From Planctomycetaceae bacterium (GTDB lineage: Bacteria > Planctomycetota > UBA1135 > GCA-002686595), in NCBI GenBank assembly GCA_011525785.1, contig WYBT01000026.1, positions 248,001-312,000 on the forward strand: DNA of 64,000 nucleotides. Reading direction: 5' to 3'. Under the pieces are notes generated by a model. That model was given only the letters and a program-made list of their open reading frames with translations. It ran no database searches and had not been told where the DNA came from. The position numbers and the translations under genes were made by a program. Positions 8,750 through 17,674 of the stretch are shown here, piece by piece. Every line of letters begins with the position of its first letter. The stretch's first letter is position 1.

Positions 8750-9657
8750 GCCCGGGCGAGTCCTTCGTCGATCGACTGCGCGCCCTGCTCGACGAAGCGC
8801 GTGCTGCGGGGGCGTTCGAGTCGCTGCGGCCCGTGTTGACCGAGGCGCTGGCGAGCGCCGCGCCCGCCGAGCCGAGCGCGCCCGGCGGCCCGATCCCGAT
8901 GCGCTTTGGGATGATCGGCGACTCTGCGCCGATGCGCGCGCTGTACGCGTTGCTCGAGAAGGTCGCACCGAGCGAGGTGTCGGTGCTGATCCACGGCGAG
9001 ACCGGGACCGGCAAGGAGCTCGTCGCCAAGGCGCTGCACGAGTTCGGGCCGCGCAAGGGCAAGCCGTTCCTCGCCGAGAACTGCGCCGCGGTGCCCGCCG
9101 ATCTGCTCGAGAGCGAGCTGTTCGGCCACAAGAAGGGCTCCTTCACCGGGGCCATCGCCGACCGCGCCGGGCACTTCGTCGCGGCCGACAAGGGCACGGT
9201 GTTCCTCGACGAGGTCGGCGACATGCCGCTCTCGATGCAGCCCAAACTCTTGCGCGTGCTGCAGGAGGGCGAGGTGCGGCCCGTCGGCGCCAACAAGGTC
9301 GTCAAAGTCGACGTGCGCATCGTCGCGGCGACCAACAAGGACCTCAAAGCGATGGTCAAGGCCGGGACCTTCCGCGAGGACCTCTACTTCCGACTCAACG
9401 TGGTCACGATCGTGCTCCCGCCGCTGCGCGAACGCGCCGGTGATGTACGCCACCTCGTGCGTTTCTTCAGTGAGCGATCGGGCGCCGAGATGGGGCGCAA
9501 TGTGACGTTGACGGAAGGCGCCTTGAAGGCGCTCGAAGCCTGGCGCTGGCCGGGCAACGTGCGCGAACTCGAGAACGAGATGAGGCGCGCCGTGGCGCTC
9601 ACCAGCGGACGCATCGACGTCGACGATCTTTCGCCGCACATCCGAGCAGCGCGCTGA
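8746..9657 (+). CDS. Sigma-54 interaction AAA+ protein lacking receiver and DNA-binding domains
   Basis: A 303-residue AAA+ ATPase of the bacterial enhancer-binding protein group, which remodels the sigma-54 RNA polymerase closed complex. Walker A is GETGTGKE near residue 86, the sigma-54 contact loop is GSFTGA (usual GAFTGA with Ser for the first Ala) near 130, Walker B is GTVFLDEVGDM, and the sensor/arginine-finger region FREDLYFRLN and WPGNVRELEN is present. The protein ends about 20 residues after WPGNVREL, so the usual Fis-type helix-turn-helix is absent. The N-terminal 45 residues are too short for a receiver domain. It may work from solution, as known HTH-less activators do, or rely on a partner. 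It is translationally coupled to pcrA. Confidence 0.88.
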   Translation: MSPGESFVDRLRALLDEARAAGAFESLRPVLTEALASAAPAEPSAPGGPIPMRFGMIGDSAPMRALYALLEKVAPSEVSVLIHGETGTGKELVAKALHEFGPRKGKPFLAENCAAVPADLLESELFGHKKGSFTGAIADRAGHFVAADKGTVFLDEVGDMPLSMQPKLLRVLQEGEVRPVGANKVVKVDVRIVAATNKDLKAMVKAGTFREDLYFRLNVVTIVLPPLRERAGDVRHLVRFFSERSGAEMGRNVTLTEGALKALEAWRWPGNVRELENEMRRAVALTSGRIDVDDLSPHIRAAR

Positions 9658-9838
9658 GCTCGCGCGAACGCGCGGCGCACGCCGCGGCGTGACGTAGAGT
9701 GGAGTCGACGGAACGCGGAGCGTTCGTTCTGCGTCCTACCGTCCCAGTGGCCTTCGTTCCTGGAGCGTCGTGGCCACTGGTCGAAGTGCAGGCGGATCCT
9801 CAGCCGGCGGCGTAGCGCCGCCAACGGAGTGGCTCTTC

Positions 9839-12019
9839 ATGTCGTTGCGTGTGCGAAGCGTGCGTCGTTGGAGTTGGGGTGCGATCGGAATCCTGGGAGC
9901 AGCGGGGGCGGCGAACGCGCAGAGCTTCGTCAACACGCCGTCGCAGATCCCGGCCAACGGCGGCTTCACGGAGAACGTGGACTTCGCCGACGTCGACGGC
10001 GACGGCGACATGGACTGCGCGCTCGCCGAGGGCGGCGACGGCGGCAACGATCAGAACAACCTGTGGATCAACCGCGGCTTCGAGGCCGGCGGCACGATCG
10101 GGTTCTTCGCCGATCGCACCGCGACGCAGTTCCCCTCCGTGCTCGACGACAGCCGCGACCTGGACTTCGTGGACATCGACGGCGACGGCGACTTCGACAT
10201 CTACGTGTCGAACACCTCGCTCGCCTCGAACCAGTCCAACCGCTGGTGGGTCAACATGGGCGGCGTTCAGAACGGAGTGACGGGCTTCTTCCAGGATCAG
10301 ACGGCCGCGCACTGGACCTTCATCGGCGTCAACGACGGCGTCACGCACTTCTCTTCGGTGGGCGCCGGAATGGTCTTCCCCGCCGGCGGCTTCATCGACT
10401 GGTCGTGCGACTGCGTGTTCGGCGACATGGACAACGACGGCGACCCCGACATCGTCCACACCACCTACGGCGGCGCCTTCGACGGCGGCGCGCCCTCGCG
10501 CATCTTCGTGAACAACGGGGCGGGCTTCTTCGAGGAGTACAACCCCAGCGGCTACCGCCTCACGGGATCGGCGATCCCCGACGGGGCTCCGGCGCTGTGG
10601 GCGATGGGCGTGCACATCGACGGCACGACCAACACCACGGGCGTCCAGTCCGACATCGCGGACACGCCGCTGGGCGTGGAGATCGGCGACCTCGACGGCG
10701 ACCTGGACATCGACATCCTGCAGGGCGCGCGCAACCAGATCCCGCGCGTGTACCGCAATCGGCTGACGGAGCAGGGCTCGTTCGTCGCGTTCCAGGACAT
10801 CACCTACATCACGGGCGTCCCCTCGGCGTCCGACACGGGCGGCAACTACGAGCAGGAGCTGGGCGACTTCGAGAACGACAACGACCTCGACATCTACGGG
10901 CTCAACTGGCCGGGCCTGGACGACGTCACGATCAAGAACAACGGCGCCGGCGTGTTCGCGCCGATCCACACGCTCGCCGGCTCCGGGGCCGACGACAACG
11001 AGGGCGACTTCCTCGACTACAACAACGACGGTCGACTCGACATCTACGTGGCGAACTTCTCGGGCCAGGACAAGCTGTACCGCAACGACGGTCCGCCCAA
11101 CTGGAACTACACCAACGTCACGACGCCGCAGCTCCCCAGCCTGAACGCGACGGGGCTTGGCGCCGACTCGTGCGACGTCGACAACGACGGCGACTACGAC
11201 ATGATGGTCGGCAACGACGGCGGTCAGGCCGAGTACTTCCTCAAGAACACCACCAACATCGCCGACGCGATCGCGCCGCGGGTGACGAACCTCGAGCAGG
11301 CGCCGAACCGCGCGCCCGGCGCGACGCCGACGGCGGTCCGCGTGCACGTGTACGACAACGCCTCGTGGGACGTGACGCGCTATGACACGGCGTCGCTCGA
11401 GTACAGCACCAACGCCTTCGGCTCGTTCAGCTCGGTCGACATGCTGTTCGCCGGCGGCCAGGTGTTCCGCGGCGCGATCCCCGGCGCGGTGGCGGGCACG
11501 ATCTCTTATCGCGTGCGCATCACCGACGAGCACGGCAACGTCGGGCTCTCGACCGTGAAGAGCTACGTCTCGACGCCTCCGGGGCCCGTGTCGTACTGCA
11601 CCAGCTCGACGACCACCAGCGGCTGCACGCCCGCGATGGGCTCGACTGGCACGCCGAGCATCTCGGCGAGCTCGGGCTTCACGCTGAGCTGCACGAGCGT
11701 CGAAGGGCAGCGCGCAGGCCTGTTCTTCTACGGCGTCAGCGGCCGTGCGTCGTCGACCTGGGCGCCGGGCAACACCAGCACGCTGTGCGTGAAGTCGCCG
11801 GTGCAGCGCCTGGGCACGCAGAACTCGGGCGGCGCCTTCGGCGCGTGCAACGGAGCGATGAGCGAGGATTGGCTGGCGTACCAGGCGAGCCACCCCGGCG
11901 CGCTGGGCCAGCCGTTCTCGGCCGGCGCGACGGTGAACGCGCAGACCTGGTTCCGCGACCCCTCGGCGCCGGGCACGACCAACCTCTCCAACGGCCTGGA
12001 GTTCATCACGGCGCCCTGA
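9839..12019 (+). CDS. Secreted FG-GAP/VCBS repeat protein with planctomycete C-terminal Cys domain
   Basis: A 726-residue exported protein. The start at 9839 (MSLRVRSVRR) gives a clean signal peptide with likely cleavage after ANA (near residue 27). At least seven Ca-binding FG-GAP/VCBS motifs follow, for example DVDGDGDMD, DIDGDGDFDIYVSN, DMDNDGDPDIV, DLDGDLDIDIL, DYNNDGRLDIYVAN and DVDNDGDYDMM. They should form a beta-propeller outside the cell. A beta-sandwich-like linker leads to the last 145 residues (VSYCTSSTTTSGC through LEFITAP). This type of four-or-more-Cys C-terminal domain recurs on many exported planctomycete proteins and probably serves surface anchoring or sorting; this last point is from memory of the family. 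A TAGAGT hexamer at about 9695 lies far upstream, and a strong terminator follows at 12063. Confidence 0.85.
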   Translation: MSLRVRSVRRWSWGAIGILGAAGAANAQSFVNTPSQIPANGGFTENVDFADVDGDGDMDCALAEGGDGGNDQNNLWINRGFEAGGTIGFFADRTATQFPSVLDDSRDLDFVDIDGDGDFDIYVSNTSLASNQSNRWWVNMGGVQNGVTGFFQDQTAAHWTFIGVNDGVTHFSSVGAGMVFPAGGFIDWSCDCVFGDMDNDGDPDIVHTTYGGAFDGGAPSRIFVNNGAGFFEEYNPSGYRLTGSAIPDGAPALWAMGVHIDGTTNTTGVQSDIADTPLGVEIGDLDGDLDIDILQGARNQIPRVYRNRLTEQGSFVAFQDITYITGVPSASDTGGNYEQELGDFENDNDLDIYGLNWPGLDDVTIKNNGAGVFAPIHTLAGSGADDNEGDFLDYNNDGRLDIYVANFSGQDKLYRNDGPPNWNYTNVTTPQLPSLNATGLGADSCDVDNDGDYDMMVGNDGGQAEYFLKNTTNIADAIAPRVTNLEQAPNRAPGATPTAVRVHVYDNASWDVTRYDTASLEYSTNAFGSFSSVDMLFAGGQVFRGAIPGAVAGTISYRVRITDEHGNVGLSTVKSYVSTPPGPVSYCTSSTTTSGCTPAMGSTGTPSISASSGFTLSCTSVEGQRAGLFFYGVSGRASSTWAPGNTSTLCVKSPVQRLGTQNSGGAFGACNGAMSEDWLAYQASHPGALGQPFSAGATVNAQTWFRDPSAPGTTNLSNGLEFITAP

Positions 12020-12062
12020 GGCGACGTTCTTCGCAGCAGCCTCGGCGGCTGCGCTCCTCACG

Positions 12063-12101
12063 CGCGAGGTCGGCGATACGTCGCCGGCCTCGCGGCTTTT
12101 T
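12063..12101 (+). terminator. Intrinsic terminator after the FG-GAP gene
   Basis: A 14-bp stem (12063-12076 with 12081-12094, one G-U pair) closes a TACG loop and is followed after GC by five T residues. This is a textbook rho-independent terminator 43 bases after the stop codon, and the UACG loop belongs to the stable UNCG class. Confidence 0.85.
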
Positions 12102-12207
12102 CGGCGCCGGTCGGCGCGTCGGATCTCGCGGGCGCGGCGTTGGACGGATCGCCTCGGCGTAGCACGAACAGCCCCCTGAGCGGGGGAACGTGCTTGAGAA
12201 CTCCCGC

Positions 12208-12213
12208 TAGAGT
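12208..12213 (+). promoter_or_regulatory. -10-like hexamer TAGAGT before the PH-domain pair
   Basis: TAGAGT, 9 bases before the ATG at 12223. It comes after the terminator at 12063, so the PH genes most likely have their own promoter. Confidence 0.35.
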
Positions 12214-12222
12214 GCCCCAGCG

Positions 12223-12750
12223 ATGAACGCTCCTGCTCCCGTCGACGACGCGGCGATCCTCGCCATCACGCGTCCGCACCCCAGCCTGCTCGTCCAGTAC
12301 TCGATCCGCTCGCTCGCGGGGCTGTTCCTTGCCCCGGTGGTGTGGGTTCCGCTGTACTTCAAGTACCACACGCTGCGCTACACGATCCGCGAGGACGGCA
12401 TCAGCGCCTCGTGGGGGATCCTGTTCAAGCGCGAAGTGCACCTGTCGTACAAGCGCATTCAGGACATCCACGTCACGCGCAGCATCGTGGAGCGCTACCT
12501 CGGCATCGGCACGGTCGAACTCCAGACCGCGGCCGGCTCGGCTTCCGCGGAGCTCGCGCTCGAGGGCATGGAGCACTTCGAGGCCATTCGCGAGTTCCTC
12601 TACCGGCGCATGCGCGGTCTCGAGCCGGCGCGCGCTTCGGGCTCTGCCGACTCGGTCGGCGCGCAGGGCGGCGACGAAGTGCTCGAGTTGCTGCGCGCGA
12701 TGCGCGCGGACCTCGACGCGACGCGCGCGGCGTTGGCGGAGCGGCGATAG
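12223..12750 (+). CDS. Bacterial PH-domain (DUF304/bPH2) membrane-associated protein
   Basis: A 175-residue protein. One hydrophobic segment (SLAGLFLAPVVWVPLYF, about residues 30-46) precedes a bacterial pleckstrin-homology domain of the YdbS/DUF304 type: HTLRYTIREDGISASWGILFKR, then VHLSYKRIQDIHVTRSIVER with the conserved basic/aromatic text of the family, and a TVELQTAAGS strand. The last 40 residues are a charged helix. Such domains typically come in pairs at the membrane with a role in envelope stress or secretion, but the molecular function is not known. It is followed after two bases by a second member of the same family. Confidence 0.82.
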   Translation: MNAPAPVDDAAILAITRPHPSLLVQYSIRSLAGLFLAPVVWVPLYFKYHTLRYTIREDGISASWGILFKREVHLSYKRIQDIHVTRSIVERYLGIGTVELQTAAGSASAELALEGMEHFEAIREFLYRRMRGLEPARASGSADSVGAQGGDEVLELLRAMRADLDATRAALAERR

Positions 12751-12752
12751 CG

Positions 12753-13496
12753 ATGTACTCGCTGCTCAAGAACACGGTCCTGCGGCTGTTCCGCGCGCCG
12801 CTCGGGCCGCCCGCCGCGCCCAGCGGCGAGCACGCCTCGATCGAAGTGGTGCGCGCCGCCCCGCGCTACCTCAGCTACCGCTTGCTGGGCGTCGGCTGCC
12901 TGGGGCTGTTCGTCGCGTTCGCTGCGCTGCTCTCGTTCGCGCTGGGCTTCGCAGCGCCGCCGCTGTGGATCGTGAGCGCGTTGCTCGTGCTGGTCTTCGG
13001 CCCGCTGGTGGCGCTGCAGTACTTCGCGGTGCGCGTCGACTACGACCTGCGCTACTACGTGATCACCGACCGCTCGGTGCGCGTGCGCGAAGGCGCGTGG
13101 AGAGTGGCCGAGAAGACCATCACCTTCGCCAACGTGCAGAACGTGCGCGTCGAGCAGGGCCCGATCCAGCGCCTGTTCGGCTTCTCCGACGTGCGCGTCG
13201 ACACCGCTGGCGGCGGCATGGTCCAGGCCGGGCAGCACTCGGTCGCGGTTTCGCACGGCGTGCTGCTGGCCGGCATCGAGAACGCCGCGGCGCTGCGCGA
13301 CGCGATCCTCGAGCACGTGCGCCGGCGGACGGACGCCGGATTGGGCGACGGCGACGAGCGTGCGGCGGCGCTTGCGGCGCGTGCGGGCAGCGCGTGGTCG
13401 CAAGAGCACGTCGCGGCCCTGCGCGAGCTGCGCGCGGCTGCTGAGGCGCTGCGGCGCGCGGCCGAGTCGGCGCCACCGAGCCCGGGGCTCGGATAG
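12753..13496 (+). CDS. Second bacterial PH-domain (DUF304/bPH2) membrane protein
   Basis: A 247-residue partner of the preceding gene. The start is the ATG two bases after the previous stop; upstream codons in the frame are shadow sequence. Two adjacent hydrophobic helices (about residues 45-85) are followed by the bPH2 domain with YVITDRSVRVREGAW, the family pattern ITFANVQNVRVEQGPIQRLFG, and VDTAGGG. The C-terminal 70 residues are a predicted coiled, Ala/Arg-rich helix. YdbS/YdbT-like pairs in other bacteria have the same arrangement of one short and one longer protein. Function unknown; probably acts as a heteromeric membrane complex with its neighbour. Confidence 0.82.
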   Translation: MYSLLKNTVLRLFRAPLGPPAAPSGEHASIEVVRAAPRYLSYRLLGVGCLGLFVAFAALLSFALGFAAPPLWIVSALLVLVFGPLVALQYFAVRVDYDLRYYVITDRSVRVREGAWRVAEKTITFANVQNVRVEQGPIQRLFGFSDVRVDTAGGGMVQAGQHSVAVSHGVLLAGIENAAALRDAILEHVRRRTDAGLGDGDERAAALAARAGSAWSQEHVAALRELRAAAEALRRAAESAPPSPGLG

Positions 13497-13499
13497 GCT
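13494..13499 (+). promoter_or_regulatory. -10-like hexamer TAGGCT before the radical SAM operon
   Basis: TAGGCT overlaps the TAG stop of the PH-domain gene and lies 26 bases before the GTG of the radical SAM gene. It could be a secondary promoter for the operon; alternatively the operon is read from upstream. Confidence 0.3.
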
Positions 13500-13525
13500 G
13501 TAGCGGCCTGCTCGAGCCGGCCCGC

Positions 13526-14635
13526 GTGAACGCCTTCCGTTACCTGCCTTTCGCGTTGCGCGCGCTGCGCAAGAGCGGCCCGCCGCTGCACCTGACGCTG
13601 TTCGTCACCGGCCGCTGCAATCTGCGCTGCCGGCACTGCTTCCACTTCAAGGAGGTCGCCGCCGGCGCGCCCGGACCGAGCGCCGCGCAAGTCGATCGCC
13701 TGGCGGCCTCCTGCGCGCGCCTGGGCCCGCTCCTGTGGGTCAGCTTCGGCGGCGGTGAGCCGTTCCTGCGGCGCGATCTGAGCGAGCTGGCGCGCTCGTT
13801 CGGCTCGCGCGGCCTGCGGCACCTGGCGATCCCGACCAACGGTCTGGTCGAAGAGCGCCAGCACGACGCGATCGCGCAGATCCTGCGCGAGAACCCCCAG
13901 CTCTACCTGTCGGTCGCGATCTCCTTCGACGGTCCGCCCGCGATCCACGATGCGATCCGCCAGATCCGCGGAGGTCACGCGCGCTCCATGGCGAGCCTGC
14001 GCGCGCTCCAGGCGCAGCGCGCCGAGCTGCCGGAAGATCAGCGCTCGCGCCTGGGGCTGGGCCTGTTGCTCACGCTCACGCGCGAGAACCAGGACGAACT
14101 CGCCGCGCACATGGAAGAGCTCGCGCGCGAGCTGCGCCCCGACAACATCACGCTCAACCTCGCGCGCGGCACGGCGCTCGATCCGAGCCTGCTGTCGGTT
14201 GACCTCGGGCGCTACCGCGAGCTCGTCGCCGCGAAGCAGCGCCTGATCGAGAGCGGAGTGCTGCCGTACTTCGACTTCCCGCTGGCGCGCCTGGCGGTGG
14301 CGCGCGATCGCGCGATGTACGCGCACGTCGAGCGCACCGCGCGCGGCGATCGCAGCGCGCACCTGCCCTGCACCGCTGGGCGTCTGTCGGCTGTGGTGTT
14401 CGAGAACGGCTCGCTCCAGCCGTGCGAGATCCTGGGGCGCGAGCTGGGCAACCTGAACGACGTCGACTGGGACCTGGAGCGGCTGTGGAACGCGCCCGCG
14501 GCGGGCGAGTTGCGCGAGCACATCGAGCGCACACGCTGCGCCTGCACCTGGGAGTGCGCGCAGGCCGACAACGTGCTGTTCAACCCGCGCGCATGGGGTT
14601 CACTGACGCGCGCCGCGCTCGGAGCGCAGCCGTGA
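13526..14635 (+). CDS. Radical SAM enzyme with SPASM-like C-terminal cysteines
   Basis: A 369-residue radical S-adenosylmethionine enzyme starting at GTG. The 4Fe-4S site CNLRCRHC (C31, C35, C38) is canonical. SFGGGEPFLRRDL supplies the GGE motif that binds SAM, and SISFDGPP-like text (VAISFDGPPAIHD) is typical of the SPASM/twitch group. Late cysteines (LPCTAGR, LQPCEIL, and CACTWECAQ near residues 340-350) can ligate auxiliary clusters. Members of this group modify peptides or small molecules or act in cell-surface biosynthesis. The stop overlaps the GTG of the next gene (GTGA), placing it in a coupled three-gene operon with a GT2 glycosyltransferase and a membrane GT-C enzyme, so a role in glycan or glycolipid modification is a reasonable inference. 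The substrate is unknown. Confidence 0.88.
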   Translation: MNAFRYLPFALRALRKSGPPLHLTLFVTGRCNLRCRHCFHFKEVAAGAPGPSAAQVDRLAASCARLGPLLWVSFGGGEPFLRRDLSELARSFGSRGLRHLAIPTNGLVEERQHDAIAQILRENPQLYLSVAISFDGPPAIHDAIRQIRGGHARSMASLRALQAQRAELPEDQRSRLGLGLLLTLTRENQDELAAHMEELARELRPDNITLNLARGTALDPSLLSVDLGRYRELVAAKQRLIESGVLPYFDFPLARLAVARDRAMYAHVERTARGDRSAHLPCTAGRLSAVVFENGSLQPCEILGRELGNLNDVDWDLERLWNAPAAGELREHIERTRCACTWECAQADNVLFNPRAWGSLTRAALGAQP

Positions 14636-15696
14636 GCGCGAGCGGCGCCGCCCTGGGCGTGATCGTGCCCTGCCGCAACGAGGAGCTGGTCGTGGCGCGC
14701 AAGCTCGCGAACCTCGCGCGCTGCCGCTGGCCGCAGTCTCCGCGAGAGCATGTGATCGCGATCGTCGACGATGGCTCGGATGACTCGACGCGCAGCGCGG
14801 CGGCGGAGACGGCGCAGCGGCTCGCGGCGCGCTGGCGCGAGTGCAACGTGCGCGTGGTGGTGCTCGAGAACGACGTGCGGCCGGGAAAGACCGGCGCGAT
14901 CGAACAGGGCCTGCGCACGCTCGCGCAGAGCGTGGACTTCGTGGTGCTCACCGACGCCGATGTGATCGTCGGAGAAGAGGCATTGGTCGAGCTGGTGCGC
15001 CCGCTCGAGCTCGACGTGCGCGCGGCGATGAGCTGCGGTGCACAGCGCATCGTGGCGAGCCTCGCGGCCGATGGAACGCTGCGCTCGGCCGACGGGCGCG
15101 CTTTGCGTTCGCACTCGAGCCTCTACGACCGGCTCACCGCGCTGGTGCGGCGCGCCGAGTCGGCCTTCGGCGCGGTGTTCAGCGTCCACGGCCAGCTGAT
15201 GGCCTGGCGCGCGGCGACGAACTTGCGTCCCACGCGCGGCATGGCGGCGGACGACCTCGATTTGATGCTGCAGGCGCGCTGTCTGGGCGCACGCGTCGTG
15301 CACGCCCCGCGCGCGCCGTTCTTCGAAGTTCGTCCGGCGAGCGCGGACGCGCGTCGCCTGCAGGCCGGTCGGCGGGCGCGCGCGTACCTGCAGTTCCTCG
15401 AGCACCCGCGCCGAGCGGAGTTCGCCGCCGCCGGCCCGCTCGCGTGGCGACTGCAGGCCGCGCTGTACCTGGGGCTGCGCGAACTGAGCGCCGCCGTGCT
15501 GCTCCTGTGCTTCGTCGCCTACCTGGCGACCTGGCTCGGCACGTGGCGCGCGGAACTCGCCTGGACGGTGCGCATAGTCGCGCTCGCGGTCTCGCTCCCG
15601 CTGGCGCTCGCGGTGCGCGGCACGCTCGGGCGCGCGCGCGCGGCGGGCGAGGGCGGACGGCCGCTGAAGGACCGCTGGGAGACCGTGCGCAAGTGA
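14632..15696 (+). CDS. Family 2 glycosyltransferase with C-terminal membrane segment
   Basis: A 354-residue inverting GT2 enzyme. The GT-A fold is seen in GVIVPCRNEE, IAIVDDGSDDST, and the DxD metal site in VLTDADV (near 105). AADDLDLMLQARC supplies the ED-type catalytic acid region. Toward the end, two hydrophobic helices (around residues 275-330: AVLLLCFVAYLATW, IVALAVSLPLALAV) anchor it in the cytoplasmic membrane. The GTG start overlaps the radical SAM stop (GTGA) and its own stop overlaps the next GTG in the same way. This matches polyprenyl-phosphate or lipid-linked sugar transferases, but the sugar cannot be named. Confidence 0.87.
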   Translation: MSASGAALGVIVPCRNEELVVARKLANLARCRWPQSPREHVIAIVDDGSDDSTRSAAAETAQRLAARWRECNVRVVVLENDVRPGKTGAIEQGLRTLAQSVDFVVLTDADVIVGEEALVELVRPLELDVRAAMSCGAQRIVASLAADGTLRSADGRALRSHSSLYDRLTALVRRAESAFGAVFSVHGQLMAWRAATNLRPTRGMAADDLDLMLQARCLGARVVHAPRAPFFEVRPASADARRLQAGRRARAYLQFLEHPRRAEFAAAGPLAWRLQAALYLGLRELSAAVLLLCFVAYLATWLGTWRAELAWTVRIVALAVSLPLALAVRGTLGRARAAGEGGRPLKDRWETVRK

Positions 15697-17645
15697 GCGG
15701 CGAGAGTCGCGAGGGGCGCGAGCGACCCGGCTGGCTGGCGTTGGCGCTCGTGGCGCTGCTGGCGCTTGTGCTGCGCCTTTGGTGCGTCGCGCAGTACGAG
15801 CGCGAGCATCCGCTGGCGCAGCGTCCGACCATCGACGAAGCGAGCTACGACTCCTGGGCGCGCGAGATCGCGGGCGGCGAGATCGTCGGCCGCGAGATCT
15901 TCTTCCAGGAGCCGCTGTACCCGTACTTTCTCGGCGCCGTGTACGCCCTCGCGGGCGACGAGCCCGCTGCCCAGCGCACCGCGGCTCGACACGTGCAGGC
16001 GGCGCTCGGCGCGCTCACCGCGGTGCTCGTGGCGTTGCTCGGCGCGCGCGTATTCGACGCGCGCGTCGGCGCGCTCGCGGGACTGCTCTTCGCGCTCTAC
16101 CTCCCGGCGGTGTGGTTCGCAGCGCTGCTCCTCAAGCCAGCGCTGTTCCTCCCGCTGCTCGCGGCGTTCCTGCTGGTCCTGCTCGAGGCGCGCTCGTGGC
16201 GCCAGTGGCTGCTCGCGGGCGCGCTGGCCGGCCTCGGCGCGCTGCTGCGCGGGAACATGCTCGTGCTGTTGCCTCTGATCGCGCTGTGGCCAGTGGCGCG
16301 CGCGCTGGGCGAGCGCCGCGGCCTGCGTTCAGCGTTCGCGGGGGCGGCCGCAGTCGTTGCGGGCGTCGCGCTCGCGCTCGCTCCCGTCGTGCTGCGCAAC
16401 CACCACGTCGGCGGCCGGTTCGTGCTCACCACTTCGGGCGCGGGCACCAACGTGTACGGCGGCAACAACCTCGACAACCCCTTCGGCGTCGCCACCGAGT
16501 TCGACTGGGTGCGCGGAGTGCCCGAGCACGAGGCCGGCGACTGGCGACGCGAGGCCAGTCGTCGCGCGGGGCGCGAGCTCGATCCGACCGAGACGAGTTC
16601 TTACTGGTTGAGCGCGGTGCTCGAGTCCGCTCGCAAGCATCCCCGTGAGCACGCGCTGATCCTGTGGCGCAAGCTGCGTCTGGCGCTCAATCGCTACGAG
16701 GTACCCGACAACCACTTCTTCGACTGGGACCAGCGCTTCGTGCCGCTCCTGCGCGCGCCGCTGCCGGGGTTTTCGGTGGTGGGGCTCGCCGGACTGTGTG
16801 GGCTGGGGCTGTTCGCGCTCGATGTGCTGCGCCGCCGCGGCTCGCGGCGCGGCGTGGAGCTCGCGTTGTTCTTCGGTCTGTACCTGGGGACGATCGTGGC
16901 CACGGTGATGAGCGATCGAGCGCGCCTGCCGCTGGTGATCGCGCTTGTGCCGTTCGCCGCCTGGTTCGCGCTCGAGTTGCGCCGAGCGTTCGACGCGCCG
17001 CGCTCGCTCTTGGCGGCAAGTCCGCTCTTTGCGCTGTCGGCCTGGTTCGTGCTCGCGCCGGTGTTCGACGCGCGCCGCAGCGCGTCCGACCTCGACGAGC
17101 GCGACCACAACCTGGCGGTTCAACTGATCGCCGAGGGCCAGCTCGAAGGCGCAACGCCGCTCGTCGAGTCCCTGCTCGCGCGCCATCCGGGCGCCGCGCG
17201 CGTCGCGCTCCTGGCCGCTGAGCACGAGTACCGCCGCGCGCGCGCAACGCTCGACGCCTCGCCGCGCGCGGGCCGCATCGACGAGGCCTCGGGCCGCCTG
17301 CTCGAGTCCGCCTTCAAGCGCCTCGAAGCCGTGCATCGCCGCGGATCGGCTCAAGAGCGCTTCCGCGCCGACGCGCTCGCGGGCGCGATGCACCAGTACT
17401 TCGGTCACTGGGATCAGGCCGAGCGCCGCTACCGCGCAGCGCTCGGCTTCGACGCCTCGGACCGCGACCTGCGCCGCCGGCTGGCGGTGGTGATCGCGGA
17501 GCAGGCGATGCTCGCGACCGACCCGGCCGCTCGCTCAACGCGCCTGGCGGAGTCGATCGTGCTGCTCGAGGGCTTGCAGGCCGAGGCGCCGGACGCGGAG
17601 GTGAGGGCGCTGCTCGAGAGCGTCCGCGCGGCGCAGCCGGACTAA
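15693..17645 (+). CDS. GT-C membrane glycosyltransferase with C-terminal TPR-like tail
   Basis: A 650-residue membrane protein starting at a GTG that overlaps the GT2 stop. The first loop after TM1 holds RPTIDEASYDSWAREI and FFQEPLYPYFLGAVY, the PMT/ArnT-type acidic catalytic and lipid-donor pattern (here with FQEPLYPYFL as in many dolichol/undecaprenyl-phosphate mannosyl-type transferases). About ten hydrophobic helices run to residue 460. The last 180 residues are soluble and helical (residues from HNLAVQLIAEGQLEGA on), with TPR-like text such as AMHQYFGHWDQAERRYRAALGFD. It should transfer a sugar from a lipid carrier on the outer face of the membrane, using product of the GT2 upstream. Acceptor unknown. 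Confidence 0.83.
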   Translation: MSGESREGRERPGWLALALVALLALVLRLWCVAQYEREHPLAQRPTIDEASYDSWAREIAGGEIVGREIFFQEPLYPYFLGAVYALAGDEPAAQRTAARHVQAALGALTAVLVALLGARVFDARVGALAGLLFALYLPAVWFAALLLKPALFLPLLAAFLLVLLEARSWRQWLLAGALAGLGALLRGNMLVLLPLIALWPVARALGERRGLRSAFAGAAAVVAGVALALAPVVLRNHHVGGRFVLTTSGAGTNVYGGNNLDNPFGVATEFDWVRGVPEHEAGDWRREASRRAGRELDPTETSSYWLSAVLESARKHPREHALILWRKLRLALNRYEVPDNHFFDWDQRFVPLLRAPLPGFSVVGLAGLCGLGLFALDVLRRRGSRRGVELALFFGLYLGTIVATVMSDRARLPLVIALVPFAAWFALELRRAFDAPRSLLAASPLFALSAWFVLAPVFDARRSASDLDERDHNLAVQLIAEGQLEGATPLVESLLARHPGAARVALLAAEHEYRRARATLDASPRAGRIDEASGRLLESAFKRLEAVHRRGSAQERFRADALAGAMHQYFGHWDQAERRYRAALGFDASDRDLRRRLAVVIAEQAMLATDPAARSTRLAESIVLLEGLQAEAPDAEVRALLESVRAAQPD

Positions 17646-17674
17646 CCGCCCCCGAGTGGGAGAGGAGTCCGTGC

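Noticed and set aside
9800..12061. A 753-codon minus-strand frame opposite the FG-GAP gene
   Set aside because: It is low-complexity (Arg, Val, His) and mirrors the repeated GAC-GGC codons of the FG-GAP motifs; the plus-strand gene has a signal peptide and conserved motifs.
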